In this document: one piece after another, positions 1-7,643 of the stretch | How positions within the stretch are numbered: the stretch's first letter is position 1 | How the letters are laid out: the number at the start of each line of letters is the position of its first letter | Source of the DNA: Clostridium aciditolerans | Lineage (GTDB): Bacteria; Bacillota; Clostridia; Clostridiales; Clostridiaceae | DNA: 64,000 nucleotides | Assembly (NCBI RefSeq): GCF_016316925.1 | Contig: NZ_JAEEGB010000011.1 | Span: 1 to 64,000 of the forward strand | Direction: 5' to 3' | Notes under the pieces: generated by a model | The model's database searches: none | Told to the model about the DNA's origin: nothing | Seen by the model: the letters and a program-made list of their open reading frames with translations, nothing else | Made by a program: the position numbers and the translations under genes

Positions 1-265
1 TTTTGCCTATTTCCTCTAAGGTTGTAGCAAAATCAATATTACTATTGCCCCAACCATCTATAGATACAATAGCTCCATCAGCTCTCATTCCTTCTATCCA
101 AGCAGCTGCTCTTTGAGCAACAAAAACCTTATCTTCATTTTCCTGCGGCGTTCCTGCCACTATAATTCCAAGAAGGTCTACATCTCCATCATTGGATACA
201 ATTTCAACTAGCGGGTCCCTAAAATGATGAATAGTTGTTTCCTTAGTGGATGGTCCGATTCCCAC
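1..265 (-). CDS. prdE: PrdE-like protein, paralogue of the PrdA alpha subunit (3' end cut by window edge)
   Basis: Only the first 88 codons lie in the window. The visible protein starts with VGIGPSTKETT and contains GIIVAGTPQENEDK and GNSNIDFATT, which match the C-terminal third of PrdA (2106-4208) just after its pyruvoyl cleavage site. This identifies it as PrdE, a stand-alone paralogue of the small PrdA-derived subunit. The GTG at 263-265 is taken as start because AGAGGTGA lies five bases upstream. It follows prdD by 23 bases, so the two are probably co-transcribed. The Cys that would become pyruvoyl is absent here. Its exact role in proline reduction is not settled; assignment to the family is firm. 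Confidence 0.85.
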   Translation of the reverse strand, partial: MGIGPSTKETTIHHFRDPLVEIVSNDGDVDLLGIIVAGTPQENEDKVFVAQRAAAWIEGMRADGAIVSIDGWGNSNIDFATTLEEIGK

Positions 266-288
266 ACTTATCACCTCTGATTAGCAGA

Positions 289-1044
289 TTAGTGCATAGC
301 TCTCAATGCACCATCTCTATACTCATTAGGACTTAATAATATAGGCATATTACCCATATCAATTATCGATCTGCATCCTAAGAAACCACCTGGCTCTTTT
401 CCTAGAAGCCCTGTATCATACATACAGCCTTGTCCTGCTACTTGTTTTAAAATAACAACTTTCTTCTTATCAGGTTTTACTTTATCAAAATATTCGAACT
501 TTTCATCGCATAGTCTTCCATTTAACTTTTTTAGAACTTCTCTTATTTCTTGTATTATGACATCACATGCTCTATGAGCTGCCATAGGACCAGGTCTCCT
601 ACTGCCCTCTCCATCTTTTAAAATAACATCCACATGTATTATAATGTCATTCTCCGAAGGTGTACCTCTTCGACCAAACTTAACTTGTTCCTTTAATATT
701 CCTTCAGAAGATCCAAACTCCGCAACCTGTACTCCTTTTTCATCAACACCTGTTAACATTACCGTTACTCCTGTTAAAACATGAGTAATCCCTTCACCTA
801 ATTTTCCCAATACCTTTGTAGCTATTGGAGAAAAATCCATTATTGAATTCACAAATATGTTATGGTTGTCTGGATACAAAATATTTATTTTTAGCTTATC
901 AATTAAATCTTCTTCTTTTATTGAGTCTATTGATGCGTTATTTCTTATATATAGTACCCCATCTTTTATATAGGTTTTTTCTGCAAGTTCAACCTTTTCA
1001 ATATGAAAAGTTTTTATTACCAGACGTCTTATTTCCTTTTCCAA
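289..1044 (-). CDS. prdD: PrdD-like protein, paralogue of the PrdA beta subunit
   Basis: The whole protein (about 251 residues) aligns with PrdA from about residue 245 up to its cleavage site. Shared blocks include IMDFSPIATK, EFGSSEGIL, RPGPMAAH and the C-terminal LSPNEYRDGALRA. It stops at AMH, where PrdA continues with the Thr-Cys cleavage pair, so it resembles a beta subunit that needs no processing. I prefer the TTG start at 1044 (MEKEIRRL), preceded by a GTGGTGG ribosome-site-like stretch; an in-frame GTG at 1059 would add five residues but has no such site. It lies between prdB and prdE in the proline reductase operon. Its function within the complex is unproven. Confidence 0.85.
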   Translation of the reverse strand: MEKEIRRLVIKTFHIEKVELAEKTYIKDGVLYIRNNASIDSIKEEDLIDKLKINILYPDNHNIFVNSIMDFSPIATKVLGKLGEGITHVLTGVTVMLTGVDEKGVQVAEFGSSEGILKEQVKFGRRGTPSENDIIIHVDVILKDGEGSRRPGPMAAHRACDVIIQEIREVLKKLNGRLCDEKFEYFDKVKPDKKKVVILKQVAGQGCMYDTGLLGKEPGGFLGCRSIIDMGNMPILLSPNEYRDGALRAMH

Positions 1045-1111
1045 GCAAAACCACCACACTTTTATTTAGTACCCAGAAACCAGCACTAGATGCTGATTTC
1101 TGGCTTATAAA

Positions 1112-1837
1112 TTAAACTTTAGCTATATATTCATATGGAAGTGGAACTATTGTTCCTGCTGTAGTTATCTTTGTTAATTGGATCAACGAATCCTTTACTA
1201 TACCTGTTTGCATTTCTATATCATGTGGCTTTCCTGCATTAGCGCCCATTGGAACTCTTGGAGCAACTGCTCTTGGAGTACCTGTTTGTTTAACTACTGG
1301 AGGTAACGCTGCTATTATTATAGTAGGTATTCCAGCTTCTTCTATTGCTCTCTGCACCAATACTGCAGAGCGGTGGCAAGTTCCTCATCCAGCAGTCATT
1401 AAAACTGCATCCACGCCTTCGTCTTTTAATATCTTAGCGATAGCTGGACCTGTTTCTTCTCTAAATTTTTGTTGGTTTCCGCCGCCGCCCATGAATCCTA
1501 CATGAGTTTCAGCAACTTCTTTTATAAATCCTTCTGCTGCAAGTTCTCTTAATCTATCTATTGGGAACATACTGTTGATGTCTTTATTAACATCGCCATT
1601 ATCATATCCACCGTGTGACACCATAAGCTCTCCTGATGGAGTATCACCTGGTACTGTTCTAAATGTAAAATCTCCTGCTAGGTTAAATCTCTTGTCTGAC
1701 TTCAAGTGTACCCCTGCTGCTGTAGCCAATGCTATTTTCATATCTTTAAGTTCTTTTGTCACAGGAGTCCAAACTGGTGGAGGTGTTATAGGAACAAATA
1801 TTTCTGATTGTAATCCCTTAACAACAGTTAAACTCAT
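1112..1837 (-). CDS. prdB: D-proline reductase selenoprotein subunit PrdB (in-frame UGA = Sec151)
   Basis: PrdB carries the selenocysteine of D-proline reductase, which reductively opens D-proline to 5-aminovalerate in Stickland fermentation. The frame is interrupted at 1385-1387 by TGA and continues to 1112, giving 241 residues with Sec at 151 in the context AGUGTCHRSA, as expected for PrdB. It is not a frameshift: both halves are in one frame and a hairpin follows the UGA (1350-1370). Other recognisable parts are GGGGNQQKF upstream of Sec and LPPVVKQTGTPRAV downstream. Its ATG overlaps the stop of the preceding small gene (TAATG), which suggests translational coupling. Translation needs selenocysteine machinery, none of which is in the window. 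Confidence 0.95.
1350..1370 (-). other. Candidate SECIS hairpin of prdB
   Basis: Fourteen bases downstream of the Sec UGA the message can form a perfect seven-pair stem (CTCTGCA / TGCAGAG) around the loop GTATTGG. Bacterial SECIS elements are short hairpins directly after the UGA inside the coding region, often with G and U in the loop, so position and size fit. SelB binding itself cannot be read from the sequence. Confidence 0.6.
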
Positions 1838-2097
1838 TATAAATTACCTTCCTTCCGATTTTTTATATCTATATTACTAACGTATTTTTCGTTAGCTTCT
1901 TCTGATAAAACTTCTAAAAAGCTCATTTTAAAGCCAACCTCCTGACCAACCTTTAACGGATAGTCAGTTATTAACATCCTCATAGGTACTTTTAAGTAAC
2001 CCAATCTTCCTTTAAGATCTAATGCTACGCATCCATCATGTATTTCGACGATAATACCTTGCATTTCTATAATCTTGTCACCATATTTTAAATCCAT
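1837..2097 (-). CDS. Small conserved proline-reductase-operon protein (CBO2463/CBO2479-like)
   Basis: An 86-residue acidic protein between prdA and prdB. It has a small beta-rich pattern (MDLKYGDKIIEMQGIIVEIHD, DLKGRLGYLKVP) like an SH3 or OB barrel, and no catalytic motif. A small protein of this type is regularly found between prdA and prdB in clostridia, and I believe it belongs to the family named after C. botulinum CBO2463/CBO2479; that name is from memory. Eight bases separate it from prdA, and it overlaps prdB by one base. The position suggests an assembly or maturation role for the reductase, which is inference only. Confidence 0.7.
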   Translation of the reverse strand: MDLKYGDKIIEMQGIIVEIHDGCVALDLKGRLGYLKVPMRMLITDYPLKVGQEVGFKMSFLEVLSEEANEKYVSNIDIKNRKEGNL

Positions 2098-2105
2098 TCT
2101 ATCTC

Positions 2106-4208
2106 CTACTTTGTTGAGTATTTTTCTAATCTCTTTTGACTCATAGGGACAGCTGTTTCGTTTTCAACTCTTTCAATTGATTTTCCTGCAGCCTTTTCTA
2201 ATAACTCAAGATTGCTTTCCTTAACGTTTGGATTCCATTTTCTTTCTGAAGCCTTAACTTCTTCTCCAGACATAGCTGTCTTTAACATTCCTAATGCTCT
2301 TACAGCATCTTCTGGGCATAAAGTGTTGCATGATAAAACTTCGTTTTCTATACCAGCTTCTGATTTGTTGTTATCAACCATATATTTCATGTATGGGTTA
2401 CCAACAACTAGAGCTCCTTGAACTGCACAGAATGACATACCTACGCAAGGTATTCCTCTCATACCGATTTGCTCAATGTGGCTTGCAAAATCGATGTGGT
2501 TGTTTCCAAATCCTTCTGTTGTAACAACTGCTCCATCAACGTCCATAGCTTCTACAGTCATACCTAGTCTTTCTGATACATAGAACTTTTCGCTGTTTAT
2601 TTGAGGACTTCCTACGAATATAACTCCGCAAAGGTCTACTTCTGGATCATTCATAGCTTCTATTACTAATGGCTCTCTCCAGTAGTGTCTTGAACACTCT
2701 TTTGATGCAGGTCCTATACAAGTTAATGCGTGGATACCTCCATCTAATACTTCAAGTGGTGATAAAACTACTGGAACGTTTCCTAAGTCAACGTTTGGTT
2801 TTCCACCAAGTACTCCAACTGGTTCAACTGGTAGTATTAAGTTATCGTGCATAGCACCTTGACCCATTATTTCCTTAACAACTACAACTTTTTTCTTTCC
2901 TGGTCTTCTCTTTTGCTCAAATACTTCTGTTCTTACTACTAAAGAGTCATCAAGTTTCTTTAACGCTTCTCTGATTTCTTGAGTAATAAAATCAGTTGCA
3001 GTATGAGCAGCAAGTGGACCTGGTCTTTCCATGTTTGTTCCAGCTGCAATTATAACTTCAGTCTTTATGAATATTTCTCCTTTGTCTGGAGCTCCTGGTC
3101 TACCAAATTGGATGTTTTCTTCTAAAATACCTTCTGATGAACCGAACTCACCTATTTGAACTCCATTTTCATCAGTACCTGTAACTACTACTATAACACC
3201 ATCAATTACTCTAGTGTTTCCTACACCTAGTTTGCTATCTGCTTCTTTAGTTGCTATTGGCTGAACATCCATTATTGTTTCACTGTATGTGTTGTACTTA
3301 TCTGGAGTTATAATATCAATCTTTATAGATTTAACTAAGTCTCTTACTTTTACAGCATCATCACAAATATTTTCTCTTATATAAAGAGTTGTACCTTCAA
3401 TCTTTGTTTCTGGTCCAAATTCTACTTTGTCAATTTTATAATGTTTTCTTGTAAGAGTTCTTAAAACTTTTTCTTCAAGCTTTACTTCACTAACAGCATC
3501 TGCTGCAGCAGCTTTTTCTACTTTTACAGCTTTATCAGCCTTTACAGAAACTGGTGCTGCACATTGTGCTGGTGGTGTGCTTATAGAATTTAAAGGTACT
3601 TCGATATCTATACCCTTACCTTCTGCTATCTTAATTCTTAAGATACCATTGGTTACACTTGATGTTGCTTTTTGTGCTTCTCCCATATCAACTTCCTCCT
3701 CATATCCTTCTAGCAATTCAGGCTTCACAGGTGTTAGAGCTGGAGTGTCAAATTTTAATGCTTGTCCAACAACTTCTCCTCTGCTTAGAACCCTATCAGT
3801 TAATTCTATCAGTAATGAGTCCTCAAGTTTTTCAAAATTAATTGGATTTTCTAAATCCTCTATCCCTATAATCTGACCTGCTTTTTTATTATATTTTAAA
3901 ACTGCCTTTTCCTCCGCCTCAGTTAACTCCTCTACTTTTTCTTCTTGAGCTGTAACTTTAATGCCTTCTAAAATATCTGGAGTTAATGGAGTAAGAGAAT
4001 CGATAGTTTTTAAAAGCTTTGCTCCTAAAACCTCTCCTATTTTAAAACAATTATCTGGTATAGTTAAAAGTCCCGAATCAACCATATCTGGAAATATAGC
4101 CGGATCTTCTAAATTAGCTGCTGATATTATTGTTCCTTCTTCAGTTCTACAGCATACTACAGCTAATTCATTTTTAAGCTGTTCTGCATGTTCAGCACTC
4201 ATTGACAT
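2106..4208 (-). CDS. prdA: D-proline reductase proprotein PrdA (pyruvoyl precursor)
   Basis: A 700-residue proprotein. In the family it is cleaved between Thr and Cys, and the Cys becomes the N-terminal pyruvoyl group that binds D-proline. Here the site is ALTC-IGPASKE with Cys497, giving a 496-residue beta chain and a 204-residue alpha chain (near the known 23 kDa). The beta core starts near residue 245. The N-terminal 170 residues contain two similar blocks (about 23-83 and 108-169, both ending LTP-x-x-P-(D/E)-x-LEG), followed by a Lys/Ala-rich linker at about 220-245. It sits 17 bases after prdC and 8 before the small gene, clearly in one operon. The duplicated N-terminus is unusual and makes the protein longer than I expect for the family. 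Confidence 0.95.
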   Translation of the reverse strand: MSMSAEHAEQLKNELAVVCCRTEEGTIISAANLEDPAIFPDMVDSGLLTIPDNCFKIGEVLGAKLLKTIDSLTPLTPDILEGIKVTAQEEKVEELTEAEEKAVLKYNKKAGQIIGIEDLENPINFEKLEDSLLIELTDRVLSRGEVVGQALKFDTPALTPVKPELLEGYEEEVDMGEAQKATSSVTNGILRIKIAEGKGIDIEVPLNSISTPPAQCAAPVSVKADKAVKVEKAAAADAVSEVKLEEKVLRTLTRKHYKIDKVEFGPETKIEGTTLYIRENICDDAVKVRDLVKSIKIDIITPDKYNTYSETIMDVQPIATKEADSKLGVGNTRVIDGVIVVVTGTDENGVQIGEFGSSEGILEENIQFGRPGAPDKGEIFIKTEVIIAAGTNMERPGPLAAHTATDFITQEIREALKKLDDSLVVRTEVFEQKRRPGKKKVVVVKEIMGQGAMHDNLILPVEPVGVLGGKPNVDLGNVPVVLSPLEVLDGGIHALTCIGPASKECSRHYWREPLVIEAMNDPEVDLCGVIFVGSPQINSEKFYVSERLGMTVEAMDVDGAVVTTEGFGNNHIDFASHIEQIGMRGIPCVGMSFCAVQGALVVGNPYMKYMVDNNKSEAGIENEVLSCNTLCPEDAVRALGMLKTAMSGEEVKASERKWNPNVKESNLELLEKAAGKSIERVENETAVPMSQKRLEKYSTK

Positions 4209-4225
4209 AAGTACATTACCTCCTT

Positions 4226-5521
4226 CTATTCTTCTAATCTTCTTGTTAATTTATGGTCAACTGTCCTAAAAATGTGGTCTGTATGGTGATATACTCCAAG
4301 ACCAGCTTTTGGGGCACAACTCATAACTGTATTTGTGCAATCACTACAATTAGATATTAATATTCTTTCTGATCCTGCCTTCTTTAACTGCAAAACTGCA
4401 GCTGTTTGGCCCGGTCATTCTCCCGGAGTTTTACACTTTAGAGCACCTTTAACATGTTCTACATTCTTACATTCAACAGCGGTAACTATATCTGAGTTCA
4501 TTTTTTCTGCTATTTCTCGCAATCTTTCTTCGTTAGCACCACAAGCACAAACTAACAGTCCTAACTTTCCTTTGTATTCTGGTAATGATATAGTTACTAT
4601 AACTCCGCCTGAAATCTTTGTTACGGTTGAATTTTCTAATTCTCCTGATTTTCCTGTATATGGTCCACCTATTACAATTTCACCATACTCTCCATCTATG
4701 CCACCACACTTTTCTATAAGGCTCTTTATACTACTTCCCACAGGCACATCAAAGAATACATTTGGTTCTTTTCCTGATTTAAGTTTTCCTATTACAGTTA
4801 TATCTTTATCTATTACTGGCTTTCTTTCCTCAACAGCCATAGTTATATTTGCTAAAGTTTCTCCATTCAAAACTACACACTTGGCATCAAGTGGTAATTG
4901 AGTAGGCTCTAGCCACATCCCAAATATTTCATGTATAATAGCTCTTTCTTCCCCCATTGGATACATATCTCTTAGCTTTTTAATTTCTATTGAACTATCA
5001 CCATTTAAGCATTTTTCCAACGATGCTATAGCTTCTGGATGTTTGGCCTTTATAGCTATGTATGCTTTTTTAGCTCCAGTAGTCTGCATGGCATATCTTA
5101 TACCTTTAACTACTAACTCTGGATTTTCTTCTATTCTTTTTATGTTATGATGAAGTACAGGTTCACACTCAACACAATTAGCAACAATATATCCATCAGG
5201 TATTTGTGCCTTTAATTTAACATGAGTTGGGAAGCCTGCTCCTCCAGCTCCAACAATTCCAGCTTCGTATACTGAATCTACGATGCTTTCACACTGTTTT
5301 ATTTTTACATAATCTTCTGATTGAGCTTCATCAGCTTGTATAACGATTTCATTAGCTGTAATCTTAGATACTGTTCCAGAAATACTGCTGTGAATCTTTG
5401 CTCCTAGCCCATTTGGATCTGCAATGCATTCCCCTCTTTTAACCAGCTGACCTTCTTTAACCGTAGGGACATCTGGTGCACCTACATGCATTTTGAGAGG
5501 GAAATAATAATAAGCTCCCAT
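4226..5521 (-). CDS. prdC: PrdC, RnfC-like selenoprotein electron carrier to proline reductase (in-frame UGA = Sec369)
   Basis: PrdC is an RnfC-related protein thought to pass electrons from NADH to proline reductase. The N-terminal part has the RnfC-type GAGGAGFPTH motif (residues 91-100) and NCVECEP (115-121). An in-frame TGA at 4415-4417 follows TPGE; reading through it adds 62 residues (PGQTAAVLQL...) to a TAG at 4226, for 431 residues in all. The extension contains CSDC and a further Cys, so a redox-active Sec/Cys tail is plausible. A hairpin begins 11 bases after the UGA (4386-4403). It is the first gene after the sigma-54-type promoter at 5579-5594. The start ATG at 5521 follows a GGAGGGATGAC stretch. 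Confidence 0.93.
4386..4403 (-). other. Candidate SECIS hairpin of prdC
   Basis: Eleven bases after the UGA the message can fold AGCTGCA against TGCAGTT (seven pairs including one G-U) around a GTTT loop. The spacing equals the distance usual for bacterial SECIS hairpins. Together with the conserved reading frame beyond the UGA, this supports selenocysteine insertion rather than termination. Confidence 0.55.
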
Positions 5522-5532
5522 GTCATCCCTCC

Positions 5533-5566
5533 TAGTAATTTATATTTCATAGTAATTTATATTTCA
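5533..5566. repeat. Two tandem 17-base repeats in the prdC leader
   Basis: TAGTAATTTATATTTCA occurs twice in direct succession between the sigma-54 promoter and the prdC ribosome binding site. It would lie in the 5' untranslated region. No function can be assigned; it may be simple slippage in AT-rich DNA. Confidence 0.6.
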
Positions 5567-5578
5567 TAATTAATAGCC

Positions 5579-5594
5579 AGCATATTCCATGCCA
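5579..5594 (-). promoter_or_regulatory. Sigma-54 (-24/-12) promoter of the prdC-prdA operon
   Basis: On the minus strand the sequence is TGGCATGGAATATGCT. It matches the sigma-54 pattern TGGCACG-N4-TTGCW, with the invariant GG and GC exactly spaced. It lies 58 bases upstream of prdC, and the adjacent prdR encodes a sigma-54 activator with an intact GAFTGA loop, so promoter and activator fit each other. Confidence 0.8.
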
Positions 5595-5711
5595 ATTATA
5601 TGTACATTGTTTAAAATTTTTATAAGTATTACAAATACTGTATTTGAAAGCTATAAGCAAATCTTATAATTTTTATCCATAATATACTTTTTTCAAAATA
5701 TTGACACAATT

Positions 5712-5736
5712 CTATCTGTAATTTATTTACAGATAG
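5712..5736. promoter_or_regulatory. Inverted repeat, candidate PrdR upstream activating site
   Basis: CTATCTGTAA and TTACAGATAG are perfect ten-base arms around TTTAT, about 120-155 bases upstream of the -24/-12 promoter, a usual distance for a bacterial enhancer. It has few G/C bases and no T-run, so a terminator for prdR is less likely. Binding by the PrdR Fis-type helix-turn-helix is inference. Confidence 0.5.
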
Positions 5737-5821
5737 CTATATTGCTGGGATAAGAATAAAAAAACAGCTATGTCCAAAAATAGACACAACTGTCAAAAAC
5801 TTAACAAATTAGGTGTATAAT

Positions 5822-7573
5822 TTATCCTATGTTATATTTTCCTAATTTATAATATAGAGTACTTCTTTTAATATTTAATATTTTAGCAGCTTGTTGTTTA
5901 TTACCATTAACCATACTCATTACATCTTTAATGGTCCTTTTTTCAACATTCTCAACAATTCTTTCAAGGTCATGTTGATTTTCTCCCATATCTTCACTAT
6001 CAGATGCACTTTCTAAAATATATTCGGGAATAGAGTCTACTGTTATTTTTCCGTCATTGGACAGTACAACCATTCTTTGAATTACATTTTTTAGTTCTCG
6101 TATATTGCCATCCCACTTATAACTAGTTAATATTTTGTATGCTTTTTCATCTATATCATTTATTTTAATGTCTTCTTGTTTTGAGACTTGTTCTAAAAAT
6201 AGATTGCACAAATCCTTTATATCTTCTTTTCTATCTTTAAGATCTGGGAGATGGATTTGAACCACTGCTAGTCTATAAAATAAGTCTTCTCTAAATTTAT
6301 CTTCAGATATTAATTTTTTTAAATCTCTATTAGTTGCGGCTATTATTCTAGTATCCGTAGTTACAGACTTTTCACTTCCAAGCCTATATATAATCCCATC
6401 CTGTAAAACTCTCAAAATTTTTGCCTGCATTTCCAGAGGCATGTCTCCTATTTCATCAAGAAATAAGGTTCCTCCATTAGCAAATTCAAATTTACCTATC
6501 TTCCCTTTTCTTATAGCTCCAGTAAATGCACCTTCCACGTATCCAAAAAGTTCACTTTCAAACAAACTCTCAGGTATTGCACTACAGTTAATTGCTACAA
6601 AATTGCCAGTTCTACCACTGGCCTCGTGAATGGATCTAGCAAAAACTTCTTTACCAGTTCCGCTTTTACCAGTGATAAGAACACTAGTTGATGTTGGTGC
6701 TACCTTCTCTGCAATAGCAATAGACTCTATTATCTTCTTATTTTTCCCAATAATAGATGGGAAATTATATTTAGATGCTATTTCCTTTTTGTATGCATGT
6801 TCTAAAAGTTCTACCTTTTTCTTCTCATACTCCAGCTGCTTTGTTAAATTTTCAGCATCAGTGATATCTCTATCTGTAGATACCACGGCAATTAAATTAC
6901 CCTTCGAATTATATAGCGGAACCGCACTTAAGGCCACTAATTTCCCTTCTACCGGCTGATGACACACGTTATCTACTCTTTTTTCTGTTTTTAGCACTTG
7001 TATGCTTAATGCATTTGGAAAAAAATCCTCTAAATTCTTGTCTATTATATCCTCAACAGTTACTCCGTAGAGCTTCTCTGCACTTTTATTCCAATATCTT
7101 ACTATTCCATTTTCATCGCATATACACACAGCTTCATGTAAGTTATCAAACACATTACTTTGAAGATTAAACAACTCATCCATCTTTAAGTAAAAGGTGT
7201 CTCTTATATTATTACTAGTTACAATTCCCACTACTCTTTCATCTTCTATTACAGGTAGTCTACCTATATTATTTTCTAGCATAATATCTCTAGCTTCTCT
7301 TGCAGATGAGTCTAAATCAATGGTTATTACATTCTTATGCGCAAAATCAACTATAGGTGAGTCAAAGGATATATTTTTCTTTTTAATTTTTGCCATATCA
7401 TTCATAGTAAAAATCCCTTGTAACTTATGTCCTTCGTCTGTAATGACAACTTCTTCTTTATATCCTTCTATCATCATATACAGTGCCTCTTTTACACTTG
7501 TATCAACATCAACTTTTATAAAGTCTTTTGTCATTATATCCTTAACTCTATATATTAACTCAGCTATGCTCAC
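5822..7573 (-). CDS. prdR: PrdR, sigma-54-dependent activator of proline reductase genes
   Basis: A 583-residue bacterial enhancer-binding protein. In order it has two CBS motifs (about residues 10-60 and 75-125), a PAS domain (about 140-235), a short coiled linker, an AAA+ sigma-54 activation domain and a Fis-type helix-turn-helix at the end (about 545-583). The AAA+ domain keeps Walker A GKSGTGKE (302-309), the sigma-54-contacting loop GAFTGA (348-353) and Walker B LFLDE. PrdR of C. difficile has the same role, responding to proline; which domain senses it here is not visible. It is followed by the sigma-54 promoter of prdC, so it most likely drives the downstream operon. The start is the first Met of the frame; no alternative is clearly better. 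Confidence 0.92.
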   Translation of the reverse strand: MSIAELIYRVKDIMTKDFIKVDVDTSVKEALYMMIEGYKEEVVITDEGHKLQGIFTMNDMAKIKKKNISFDSPIVDFAHKNVITIDLDSSAREARDIMLENNIGRLPVIEDERVVGIVTSNNIRDTFYLKMDELFNLQSNVFDNLHEAVCICDENGIVRYWNKSAEKLYGVTVEDIIDKNLEDFFPNALSIQVLKTEKRVDNVCHQPVEGKLVALSAVPLYNSKGNLIAVVSTDRDITDAENLTKQLEYEKKKVELLEHAYKKEIASKYNFPSIIGKNKKIIESIAIAEKVAPTSTSVLITGKSGTGKEVFARSIHEASGRTGNFVAINCSAIPESLFESELFGYVEGAFTGAIRKGKIGKFEFANGGTLFLDEIGDMPLEMQAKILRVLQDGIIYRLGSEKSVTTDTRIIAATNRDLKKLISEDKFREDLFYRLAVVQIHLPDLKDRKEDIKDLCNLFLEQVSKQEDIKINDIDEKAYKILTSYKWDGNIRELKNVIQRMVVLSNDGKITVDSIPEYILESASDSEDMGENQHDLERIVENVEKRTIKDVMSMVNGNKQQAAKILNIKRSTLYYKLGKYNIG

Positions 7574-7643
7574 TTCTTCACCTACTTTTTTTACTTATAT
7601 GATTTAATTATATTAATAACTGTTATATAATACAATTAAAATT

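Noticed and set aside
1112-1837. prdB as a pseudogene or two separate genes
   Set aside because: The single interruption is TGA in the same frame, at the known selenocysteine position and followed by a hairpin.
4335-4901. 188-codon open frame on the plus strand inside prdC
   Set aside because: It lies opposite the strongly conserved prdC frame, has no binding site and no recognisable product; a shadow frame.
5712-5736. Terminator of prdR
   Set aside because: AT-rich stem without T-run, more than 80 bases after the stop; an operator or enhancer reading is better.
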